From Actinobacteria bacterium IMCC26103 (GTDB lineage Bacteria; Actinomycetota; Actinomycetes; Nanopelagicales; Nanopelagicaceae), in assembly GCA_002284875.1 (NCBI GenBank), contig CP015604.1, positions 992,001 to 1,056,000 on the forward strand: a stretch of DNA of 64,000 nt, in the 5' to 3' direction. Below the pieces are notes generated by a model. It saw only the letters and a program-made list of their open reading frames with translations, was not told the DNA's origin and made no database searches. This document shows positions 57,067 to 64,000 of the stretch, piece by piece. Position numbers and translations under genes: made by a program. Each line of letters opens with the position of its first letter. Within the stretch, counting starts at the first letter, position 1.

Positions 57067-57169
57067 ATCGGCTAGAGGAGATCGCTAGTGGGATTGGTCA
57101 TAGGCCAAAAATACGAAAAAATGCGATATTTATGCGTAAAAAACGCTAAAACGCTGGCGGGGGTGGGTT

Positions 57170-58462
57170 TTAAATCAATTCAACTGCAGCGAGATCGCGC
57201 TTGCCTTTACGTAAAACCGCATATTTTCCGCATAAAAAGTCAGATTTTTGGGGTGCGAAATCCTCGCCCGAGATCTTCACGTTATTTAAATACGCTCCGC
57301 CCTCTTTAACGATTCGGCGGGCTGCTGACTTTGAGTCAACTACACCGGTAGCAGCCAATAGATCCACCCAAGTTGGAATCGGATCTCCACTCTTAACTGT
57401 TGTGCGCGGTAATTCGGCAAGTGCAGATACGAGAGTTGCCTCATCTAGCTCTGCGAGTTCTCCTTGGCCAAATAATGCGCGCGCTGCAGCTTCTACACGA
57501 TTGCAAATATCTTCAGAATGAACAAGTGAGGTTAGTTCGCGTGCAAGTGCACGATGAGATTCACGTGCTCCAGGATTTTCGGCGTGCGATTTTTCAAGCG
57601 CTTCAATCTCTGCGCGAGATTTAAATGAGAAAACCTTTAAAAAGTTGACTACATCTTTATCATCAGTGTTTAACCAATATTGGAAGAATGCGTAAGGCGA
57701 TGTCATCTCCGGATCTAGCCAAATCGCTCCCCCTGCAGTCTTACCAAACTTGGTGCCATCGGCTTTGGCAAGTAGAGGAATGGTCAGTGCATGGCCGCTG
57801 CCACTTTCAACACGGCGGATTAAATCAAGACCGCCGACGATATTTCCCCATTGATCAGATCCACCCAGTTGTAATGTGCAGTTGTAGCGGCGGTAGAGTT
57901 CAAGAAAATCAAAAGATTGCAACACTTGATAAGAGAATTCCGTGTAAGAAATTCCGCCAGATTCAAGGCGTGAAGATACTGAATCTTTTGCGAGCATTTG
58001 ATTAACGCTAAAGTGCTTTCCAATATCGCGCATAAATTCAATTGCCGAAAGGGGCGCAGTCCAATCTAAATTGTTGGCAACTATCGCAGCGTTATCTTTC
58101 GCGTTGAAATCTAGATATTTGGAGACTTGTTGGCGAATACGTTCCACCCATCCGGCAACAACATCAGTTGTATTAAGCGAACGTTCTTCGCTCTTGCCGC
58201 TGGGATCTCCGATCAGGCCGGTCGCTCCCCCAACGAGAGCGATAGGAATATGTCCGGCTAGCTGAAAGCGGCGTAATGCAAGGAGAACAACCAGGTTTCC
58301 CACGTGCAAACTAGGTGCGGTTGGATCAAAGCCAATGTATAAAGTTGTTGGCTTCTTTAACGATTCAATAAGCGCTGCCTCATCAGTTGACTGCGAAAAG
58401 AGTCCGCGCCATTTCAGATCATCGATTAATACCTTCGATTGTGGCGTCATAGCAGTGCTCAT
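57170..58462 (-). CDS. tyrS: Tyrosyl-tRNA synthetase
   Basis: Class I synthetase charging tRNA-Tyr. 430 residues. The HIGH motif is HVGN (53-56) and the KMSKS motif KFGKT (238-242). GFDPTAPSLHVGNL, GGATGLIGDPSGK and QLGGSDQWGNI are TyrRS hallmarks. A C-terminal S4 domain (about 365-425) contains KSAARRIVKEGGAYLNN. The ATG at 58462 overlaps the argH stop as ATGA, so no T-box leader is possible; tyrS seems to be expressed from the arg operon. The rRNA promoters follow downstream. Confidence 0.97.
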   Translation of the reverse strand: MSTAMTPQSKVLIDDLKWRGLFSQSTDEAALIESLKKPTTLYIGFDPTAPSLHVGNLVVLLALRRFQLAGHIPIALVGGATGLIGDPSGKSEERSLNTTDVVAGWVERIRQQVSKYLDFNAKDNAAIVANNLDWTAPLSAIEFMRDIGKHFSVNQMLAKDSVSSRLESGGISYTEFSYQVLQSFDFLELYRRYNCTLQLGGSDQWGNIVGGLDLIRRVESGSGHALTIPLLAKADGTKFGKTAGGAIWLDPEMTSPYAFFQYWLNTDDKDVVNFLKVFSFKSRAEIEALEKSHAENPGARESHRALARELTSLVHSEDICNRVEAAARALFGQGELAELDEATLVSALAELPRTTVKSGDPIPTWVDLLAATGVVDSKSAARRIVKEGGAYLNNVKISGEDFAPQKSDFLCGKYAVLRKGKRDLAAVELI

Positions 58463-59886
58463 TGCCCCATCATCTCGGAAAAGGTGGTGACTTGGGTGGA
58501 TATTTTGCTTTGCGTGGCCTTTACCGCAGCAGTTGCTTCAGCGAGTTGTTTAGCTAGCGCTGCCTTCCCTGTTGCACCAACAGTAGTGCGCGATGCGATC
58601 GCACCTTCTACCGTTAGTGACTTACGGACCTCGGAAGTTAACTTGGGATTTACCGTGGTGAAATCAGAATCGCTCAGCTCGTGAAGTTCAATATTTTTTG
58701 ATTCACAGATCGCAACACATTTGCCCGCAGCTTCATGAGCGACTGCAAATGGCACACCTGCGCGCACCAGAAAATCTGCAACTTCGGTTGCTAGTGAAAA
58801 TCCTTGTGGGGCGGCAGCTAACATCTTGGCGCGATCAAAGGCGGTTGTTGCAACCATGCCGGTAACGGCCGGTAGAACTAAACGCAAAGTATCTATCGAA
58901 TCAAAGAGCGGCTCTTTATCTTCTTGTAAATCCCGGTTGTAAGCAAAGGGCAGACCTTTTAACATCGCAAGAACCCCAGTTAGATTTCCTATTAAGCGCC
59001 CGGCTTTACCGCGGGCAAGTTCTGCCATATCTGGATTCTTCTTCTGCGGCATTATTGATGAGCCAGTTGAATATGCATCGGCAACTTTTGCCCAACCAAA
59101 TTCTGTTGTTGCCCAGATGCACCACTCTTCACCAATCCGAGAGAGATGAACTCCAACTAGTGAAATAATAAAGAGCGCTTCGGCGACGAAATCTCGATCG
59201 GAAACTCCATCAATGCTATTTGCACTCGATGATGTAAACCCTAAATCTTTTGCCGTAATTTCTGGTTGTAAACAAAGGCCCGAACCAGCTAACGCACCCG
59301 AACCAAGTGGGCTTACCGAAGTTCTAGCCAACCAATCTTGAATACGTTCAATATCGCGCGCAAAGGCATGAATATGTTTAGCTAGTTCGTGGCCAAATAA
59401 AATCGGTTGTGCATGCTGCATATGAGTAAACCCTGGCGCAGGTGCATCACCATATTCTGTTGCTTTAGCAATTAAGGCTTGCTGCAGCAGTCCAATCTGT
59501 TGGGCAATGTCGAGCATATGATCGATGGCATAAAGTTTTAGATCTGTTGCTACTTGATCATTTCGTGAGCGGCCGGCACGCAGCGCTCCCCCGGTTTCAC
59601 CGATCTTCTCCATTAATCCACGTTCTAAAGCGCTATGGACATCTTCATCTTCTGCTGAGGGTAGAAATTTTGCGGATGCAACATCAGAAATAAGATCCTT
59701 TAAAGCGCCCTCAATTTTTGTGGCTGCCTCTGGAGTCAAGAGACCCGAAGATTTAAGTACCCGCAGATGAGCTAGAGATGAACGTAAGTCATATGGTGCA
59801 AGGCGCCAATCGAATTGAACGCTTCGCGACAAGGCAAAGACAGCATCGGCCGGTGCATCTGAAAAACGTCCACCCCAGAGCGCCAT
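58459..59886 (-). CDS. argH: Argininosuccinate lyase
   Basis: Last step of arginine synthesis, splitting argininosuccinate into arginine and fumarate. 475 residues. The superfamily signature GSSIMPQKKNPD is at 275-286. RAGRSRNDQVATD near 105 and GFTHMQHAQPI near 155 are active-site segments. The N-terminus MALWGGRFSDAPADAV is typical. It starts one base inside the argR stop (TAATG). Its substrate-supplying enzyme ArgG is not encoded in the window. Confidence 0.97.
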   Translation of the reverse strand: MALWGGRFSDAPADAVFALSRSVQFDWRLAPYDLRSSLAHLRVLKSSGLLTPEAATKIEGALKDLISDVASAKFLPSAEDEDVHSALERGLMEKIGETGGALRAGRSRNDQVATDLKLYAIDHMLDIAQQIGLLQQALIAKATEYGDAPAPGFTHMQHAQPILFGHELAKHIHAFARDIERIQDWLARTSVSPLGSGALAGSGLCLQPEITAKDLGFTSSSANSIDGVSDRDFVAEALFIISLVGVHLSRIGEEWCIWATTEFGWAKVADAYSTGSSIMPQKKNPDMAELARGKAGRLIGNLTGVLAMLKGLPFAYNRDLQEDKEPLFDSIDTLRLVLPAVTGMVATTAFDRAKMLAAAPQGFSLATEVADFLVRAGVPFAVAHEAAGKCVAICESKNIELHELSDSDFTTVNPKLTSEVRKSLTVEGAIASRTTVGATGKAALAKQLAEATAAVKATQSKISTQVTTFSEMMGQ

Positions 59887-60392
59887 TAACGAGCCTTTCT
59901 TTTCGCGGTTGTCTTCTTAGTTGAAGTACCGAAGGAGAGTAATTCTTTCGCTAAATCGGCTCCCCCGTTGGACTTCTTCGCAACAACTAAGACCGTGTCG
60001 TCGCCGGCAATAGTTCCAATAATGCTCTTAATACCTGAGTTATCGAGTGAACTTGCTAAGAATTGCGCACCCCCTGGCGGAGTACGAACTACCGCCAAAT
60101 TTCCAGAAGATTCAACTGAGAGGATTAGATCAGAAGGCAGCGGCATCGATCTAGAGATTGCGCCATCTGAGGTCGCTCCGATTTGATAGATAAGTTCGCC
60201 TTGTTCGTTGCGAGAACGAACTGCGCCGAGTTCTTCCAGGTCGCGGCTTGCAGTTGCTTGCGTGACATCGAATCCGGCTTTTTTAAGTAATTTGACGAGA
60301 TCAGATTGTGAGTGGACTACACCAGCTTTTATCAGTGAGATTGCTTTAGAACGACGCGCTGATACCGATGTTGAGTTTAAAACTTTAGCCAC
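59886..60392 (-). CDS. argR: Arginine repressor
   Basis: Arginine-responsive regulator of arg genes. 168 residues from GTG 60392, with GGAGG six bases upstream inside argD. The longer frame (to 60440) lies within argD and lacks similarity. The winged helix reads SQSDLVKLLKKAGFDVTQATASRDLEELGAV. The C-terminal arginine-binding domain has GTIAGDDTVLVVAK, with the Asp pair that binds arginine. The tail is basic (TKKTTAKRKAR). It overlaps argD by eight bases. Confidence 0.93.
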   Translation of the reverse strand: MAKVLNSTSVSARRSKAISLIKAGVVHSQSDLVKLLKKAGFDVTQATASRDLEELGAVRSRNEQGELIYQIGATSDGAISRSMPLPSDLILSVESSGNLAVVRTPPGGAQFLASSLDNSGIKSIIGTIAGDDTVLVVAKKSNGGADLAKELLSFGTSTKKTTAKRKAR

Positions 60393-61566
60393 GGTTAACC
60401 TCCGACATAGATTGCGTGAAGATCGTGATGAATTTATCAATTTGAACTTTGGAAACGATTAACGCAGGTGCGATGCGAATCGTGTCGGCATTAGGCGCAT
60501 TAACTAATACCCCACAATTGGCCAACAACCCAGCAAGTTCCTTCGCATAATCTCCATCGAGACCGATACCGATTAACAGCCCTCGACCACGAACCTCAGT
60601 GACCCCACGGATCGCTTCTAATTTGATCTTTAAACGTTTTTCAAAACTCTTCGCCGAGACCATTAAACGGTTCTTAGTAATCAATTCAATTGCCGCAAGT
60701 CCTGCTGCCGCAGCTACCGGATTACCACCAAAGGTTGTGCCGTGTTCTCCTGGTTCAAATTGAGGGGATTGACTTCCGAGAGTGATCATCGCACCCAGCG
60801 GTAAACCTCCGCCTAACCCTTTTGCCAAGGTAATTACATCAGGGCGAATCTTTTCATCTTCATATCCAAACCAAGTTCCAGTGCGACCCATTCCGGTCTG
60901 TACACAATCAAAGACAAGCAGTACACCGTATTGGTTACACATCTCGCGCAACTGCTTTAAGTAACCGAAGGGCGGAACAATTACTCCGGCTTCGCCCATA
61001 ATAGGTTCGACAATAACCATCGCAGTCTTTTTATCAACCGCTTTACGCATCGCGGTAATATCACCAAAAGTTACGTGTTTAATATCTTTTAGAAGCGGCT
61101 TAAAAGGATTGCGCTTACTTGGCTGGCCTGTCAAAGAGAGCGCACCCATCGTGCGTCCGTGAAATGCTCCCGATGTAGCAACAATTTTGGAACGTCCGGT
61201 CTTTCGCGATAATTTCAGAGCCGCTTCATTTGCTTCCGCTCCAGAATTGCAGAAGAAGACACGGGCATGTGGATCGCCAGTTAGCTGCTGCAATTTACTG
61301 GCCAACGCCAAACCCGCCGGATGGCTATATAAATTACTGACATGTCCAAGCGTTGCAATCTGCTTAGAGACAGCGCGAACAATCACGGGATGTGCGTGTC
61401 CTAAAACATTTGTAGCAATTCCGCCGAGGAAATCGAGGTACTTCTTGCCTGATGTATCGGTGACGATTACGCCTTTTCCGGAAGCGAGAGTTATCTTCGG
61501 CTCACCATAGTTATTTTGCATAACGTCGAGCCAGTTAAGTGAACTTTTATCTTTAGATGTACTCAT
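60385..61566 (-). CDS. argD: Acetylornithine aminotransferase
   Basis: PLP enzyme that converts N-acetylglutamate semialdehyde to N-acetylornithine. 393 residues. The PLP lysine is K249 in ITLAKGLGGGLPLGAM. FFCNSGAEANEAALKLSRK near 105 and VFDCVQTGMGRTG near 220 are class III motifs. It overlaps argB by four bases. In the usual argCJBDFR order argF would come next; here argR follows directly. Confidence 0.95.
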   Translation of the reverse strand: MSTSKDKSSLNWLDVMQNNYGEPKITLASGKGVIVTDTSGKKYLDFLGGIATNVLGHAHPVIVRAVSKQIATLGHVSNLYSHPAGLALASKLQQLTGDPHARVFFCNSGAEANEAALKLSRKTGRSKIVATSGAFHGRTMGALSLTGQPSKRNPFKPLLKDIKHVTFGDITAMRKAVDKKTAMVIVEPIMGEAGVIVPPFGYLKQLREMCNQYGVLLVFDCVQTGMGRTGTWFGYEDEKIRPDVITLAKGLGGGLPLGAMITLGSQSPQFEPGEHGTTFGGNPVAAAAGLAAIELITKNRLMVSAKSFEKRLKIKLEAIRGVTEVRGRGLLIGIGLDGDYAKELAGLLANCGVLVNAPNADTIRIAPALIVSKVQIDKFITIFTQSMSEVNRG

Positions 61567-62348
61567 TTTGTCACCAGCGTTCCTCCGTGATTATCCAAAG
61601 CTGCTGCGAAGGCAGCAGGATCTGTCCCATCGATAATTCTTACAGCGCTAGCTCCACCTTTGATTGCATCTAAACAAGCTTGCACTTTTGGCGCCATACC
61701 TTCGGCGAAATCTCCCTTAATCGATCCTAGTTCGGCACCAGAAATTTCAGCAATAAGTGAGGAAGTATCGGGCCAAGAGCGATAGATACCAGCAACATCG
61801 GTCATGATTATTAAACATTGTGCATCTAGCGCGCCCGCGATCGCTGCCGCTGCTAAATCTGCATTTACATTTAAGCCACCTTTAAAGCTTTCATCGATAG
61901 CTATCGGTGAGATAACTGGCACCTGGCCGCCTTTTAGAGCGTTCTTAATGGCCTGTGGATTTACGGCCGTTATGACTCCTACTAAACCTAAATCTGCTGG
62001 AGTGCCATTTACTAACTTACGTAGCGGCTCTGCAATTAAAGATTCACTCGTGCGCCCAGATAGCGCTACTGCATTAACGCCGGCTTTCTGCAGCGATCTA
62101 GCAACTGCTGGCCCAACTTCTTCGGCCAGCACACGTTCTACAACTTCAAAGATCTCAGGTGTTGTAACGCGAAATCCACCGATAAATTCTGAAGTAATTT
62201 CTTCGGCCTTTAGCGCGGCATCAATTTGCGGACCGCCACCGTGAACAATGACTAGTGCTACTCCCTGGGTTTGCGCAGCGGCTATCGCCTTGGCAAATGC
62301 CCCATTCTCATCTTGCATCGCATGGCCACCAAATTTAACGACGATCAC
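61563..62348 (-). CDS. argB: Acetylglutamate kinase
   Basis: Phosphorylates N-acetylglutamate, the committed step in the linear or cyclic arginine pathway. 261 residues. VVKFGGHAM at the N-terminus and VIVHGGGPQID near 35 form the active site; GLNVNADLAAAAIAG near 155 binds substrate. It is shorter than arginine-inhibited hexameric forms (about 290-300 residues) and lacks their N-terminal helix, so it may not be feedback-inhibited. It overlaps argD and argJ by four bases each. Confidence 0.95.
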   Translation of the reverse strand: MIVVKFGGHAMQDENGAFAKAIAAAQTQGVALVIVHGGGPQIDAALKAEEITSEFIGGFRVTTPEIFEVVERVLAEEVGPAVARSLQKAGVNAVALSGRTSESLIAEPLRKLVNGTPADLGLVGVITAVNPQAIKNALKGGQVPVISPIAIDESFKGGLNVNADLAAAAIAGALDAQCLIIMTDVAGIYRSWPDTSSLIAEISGAELGSIKGDFAEGMAPKVQACLDAIKGGASAVRIIDGTDPAAFAAALDNHGGTLVTK

Positions 62349-63487
62349 GTTGCGTATGCCGAATTCTCGTGAACATAATCGTGCGATAGATCATTTGTAA
62401 ATACCGTGGCGCTAGCGCTACCAACCTTGAGATCGATATCGATAGTAACTAAGCGATTGGCAAAGGAAACTAGATTGCGATCGGCAAAAGGGGCGCTGGA
62501 TTTAGCTACCTGAACTCCGTTTAAAGTTACATCCATATCTAACGGGTTCAAGCGCACTTGTGCTGTGCCAACTGCGGCCAGAACACGTCCCCAATTGGGA
62601 TCTCCTCCGAAGATGGCGCATTTCAATAGATTATTGCGGGCACAGGCGCGCGCTACTTCTACCGCATCAGATTCTGACGCTGCACCGCTAACTTTTATCG
62701 CTACCGTCTTGGTCGATCCTTCAGCATCTGCAATCAATTGTTGTGAGAGCGAACCACAAACGCTCATTAGCGATTCTTCGAGTTCGGTCTCAGATGGCGC
62801 AAAGCCGCTGGCACCGGAGCCCATTAACAGAACCGTGTCATTAGTTGATGTGCATCCGTCTGAATCAATTCGATTATAAGTACGGTCACAAACCCGTTGA
62901 AAAATCTCTTGCGCCGTATCTGGCAAAATCGCATCTGTCATAACTACAGATAACATCGTTGCTAGCGCTGGCGCCAGCATGCCGGCGCCCTTAGCAACCC
63001 CAGAGACCTCGAACTTTTCTGATTTAAAGTTAGCGATTTTGGCCACGCTATCTGTTGTCATAATTGCTTTGGCAACTTCTTCGACAGCGTTCTGGTGAAG
63101 TCCTTTAGCGATGAGATCAATGCCGGAGATGATTTTCTGCATGGGCAATAGTTCGCCAATTAAGCCCGTTGAACAAACAACTACTTCACCAGATGAAATC
63201 CCAAGTACTTCGCCCACGTGTTCGGCAGTCTTATGGGTATCTGCAAATCCTTGCGGTCCAGTGCAGGCATTCGCTCCACCCGAATTTAATATTGCCGCAC
63301 GAACGATCTTCTCTTTTGTTACCTGCTTGCTCCATATGACGGGTGCGGCAATTACTTGATTTGTTGTGTAGACAGCGGCAGCAGCAAAGATCGGCCCGTT
63401 ATTTACAATTAGCGTCAAATCTAGCGCACCGGAACTCTTAAGGCCGGCGGCGCAAGATGCGGCGGTAAAGCCATTGGGTAACATCAT
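62345..63487 (-). CDS. argJ: Glutamate N-acetyltransferase / N-acetylglutamate synthase
   Basis: Recycles the acetyl group from N-acetylornithine to glutamate. 380 residues. The self-cleavage site is A176-T177 in KGAGMLAPALATMLS, where T177 becomes the nucleophile. SGGANACTGPQG near 70 and CSTGLIGELLPM near 105 are conserved. The C-terminus ends NSAYAT. Its presence means arginine is made by the cyclic route. It overlaps argC and argB by four bases each. Confidence 0.96.
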   Translation of the reverse strand: MMLPNGFTAASCAAGLKSSGALDLTLIVNNGPIFAAAAVYTTNQVIAAPVIWSKQVTKEKIVRAAILNSGGANACTGPQGFADTHKTAEHVGEVLGISSGEVVVCSTGLIGELLPMQKIISGIDLIAKGLHQNAVEEVAKAIMTTDSVAKIANFKSEKFEVSGVAKGAGMLAPALATMLSVVMTDAILPDTAQEIFQRVCDRTYNRIDSDGCTSTNDTVLLMGSGASGFAPSETELEESLMSVCGSLSQQLIADAEGSTKTVAIKVSGAASESDAVEVARACARNNLLKCAIFGGDPNWGRVLAAVGTAQVRLNPLDMDVTLNGVQVAKSSAPFADRNLVSFANRLVTIDIDLKVGSASATVFTNDLSHDYVHENSAYAT

Positions 63488-64000
63488 GCGCCAATGCCTT
63501 GACTCGTGAGCCCTAAGTTCTCTTTCAAACCACAGATAATGTTCGCATTTTGGATTGCTTGCCCAGCAGCTCCTTTGACCAAGTTATCAATCGCAACGCT
63601 GACAATTAAACGATTGGTGTGCTGGTCAACGGCTACCTGCATCGCAACGTAATTACTTCCTAGAACTGACGCTGTCTTAGGCATCTGGCCTTCGGGAAGC
63701 AGATGAACAAATTCCTCTTTTGCGCAGGCCTTCTCATATGCGCTGCGAACTTTCTTTATATCAACACCCGGTTTCAACTTCATCGTTATAGTTGCCAAAA
63801 TTCCGCGCGGCATTGGAGCCAATATCGGTGTGAAGGAAACTTTCGTCTCTTCACCCGTGGAACGGATAATCGCTTCTTCAATTTCCGGGGTATGTTGATG
63901 CACTCCCCCGAATTTATAAGAAGTGAGATTTCCCATCACCTCACTTGCAATGAGATTTATCTTTGCGCTGCGGCCCGCCCCAGTTGTTCCAGATGCGGCA
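63484..64000 (-). CDS. argC: N-acetyl-gamma-glutamyl-phosphate reductase (5' end outside window)
   Basis: NADPH-dependent reduction of N-acetylglutamyl phosphate. Only the C-terminal 171 codons are present; the frame runs open to base 64000. It reads SGTTGAGRSAKINLIASEVM in the part just inside the window, then YKFGGVHQHTPEIEE with the catalytic His, then FTPILAPMPRGILATITMKL. The catalytic Cys and nucleotide-binding domain lie upstream of the window. It is the first visible gene of the arginine cluster. Confidence 0.96.
   Translation of the reverse strand, partial: AASGTTGAGRSAKINLIASEVMGNLTSYKFGGVHQHTPEIEEAIIRSTGEETKVSFTPILAPMPRGILATITMKLKPGVDIKKVRSAYEKACAKEEFVHLLPEGQMPKTASVLGSNYVAMQVAVDQHTNRLIVSVAIDNLVKGAAGQAIQNANIICGLKENLGLTSQGIGA

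Noticed and set aside
57088-57309. 73-residue plus-strand frame at the tyrS 3' end
   Set aside because: It is antisense to tyrS and the rrn upstream region, with no ribosome site or family features.
58459-58462. T-box leader before tyrS
   Set aside because: tyrS overlaps argH by four bases; there is no leader.
60393-60440. N-terminal extension of argR
   Set aside because: It lies inside argD and lacks similarity; GTG 60392 has a GGAGG site at the right distance.

Overview
The window is 64 kb of chromosome from a small-genome, low-GC actinobacterium. Gene order and protein content are plainly actinobacterial: mycothiol ligase MshC, the phosphomutase/DUF3090/SCO1664 trio, PafBC-TatAC-HelY, GarA/FtsR with glycine cleavage genes, a Cmk-Der fusion, a WYL regulator pair, and TlyA-NadK-RecN. 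Moderate GC, almost no intergenic space, many 1-8 base gene overlaps and a single tRNA-free rRNA operon suggest a streamlined freshwater lineage of the acI / Nanopelagicales (Planktophila-like) type. That assignment is inference from gene content; no marker gene was searched against a database.

Layout. 1-9260: purine permease (3' end outside the window), two small membrane proteins, alcohol dehydrogenase, thymidine kinase, a large acyltransferase, adenine phosphoribosyltransferase, tRNA-Leu(GAG), an M20 peptidase and an aldo/keto reductase. 9310-13416: histidine phosphatase, DUF3090, SCO1664-family protein, mshC, then a convergent PAC2 gene. 13445-28473: metH, a HAD phosphatase, a RecB-like nuclease, and a long + strand run trmI-pafB-pafC-tatA-tatC-dagK-helY-exonuclease-lnt-ppm. 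This matches the usual actinobacterial neighbourhood except that no Pup-proteasome genes lie between trmI and pafB.

28511-41028 (- strand): glycine cleavage P and H proteins around two MerR regulators, a bifunctional nuclease and the FHA protein GarA/OdhI; then pgsA-like synthase, cmk-der fusion, tyrA, aroH, an AT-rich intergenic region with repeated TCGA-centred motifs, rluB, scpB and scpA. 41067-42355 (+): a ParA ATPase with a small ribbon-helix-helix-like partner. 42352-51413 (-): xerD, ald, pyrG, recN, nadK, tlyA, two small proteins, an SSB-like protein and an Arg/Ser/Pro-rich protein. 51481-57066 (-): rRNA operon 16S-23S-5S with two upstream promoters, processing stems and a strong terminator. 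57170-64000 (-): tyrS and arginine genes argH-argR-argD-argB-argJ-argC (argC runs off the end), without argF or argG.

Functionally the window is mainly housekeeping: rRNA, tRNA charging, arginine, aromatic amino acid and methionine synthesis, nucleotide salvage and CTP synthesis, chromosome condensation and segregation, DNA repair, protein export, lipoprotein acylation and control of 2-oxoglutarate flux. There is no mobile element, prophage, CRISPR array or recognisable defence island. The points most worth a second look are the missing proteasome block beside retained PafBC and PAC2, the AT-rich motif array at 38448-38722, the near-identical element before gcvP and ftsR, the altered GarA phosphorylation site, and the ParA/RHH pair.
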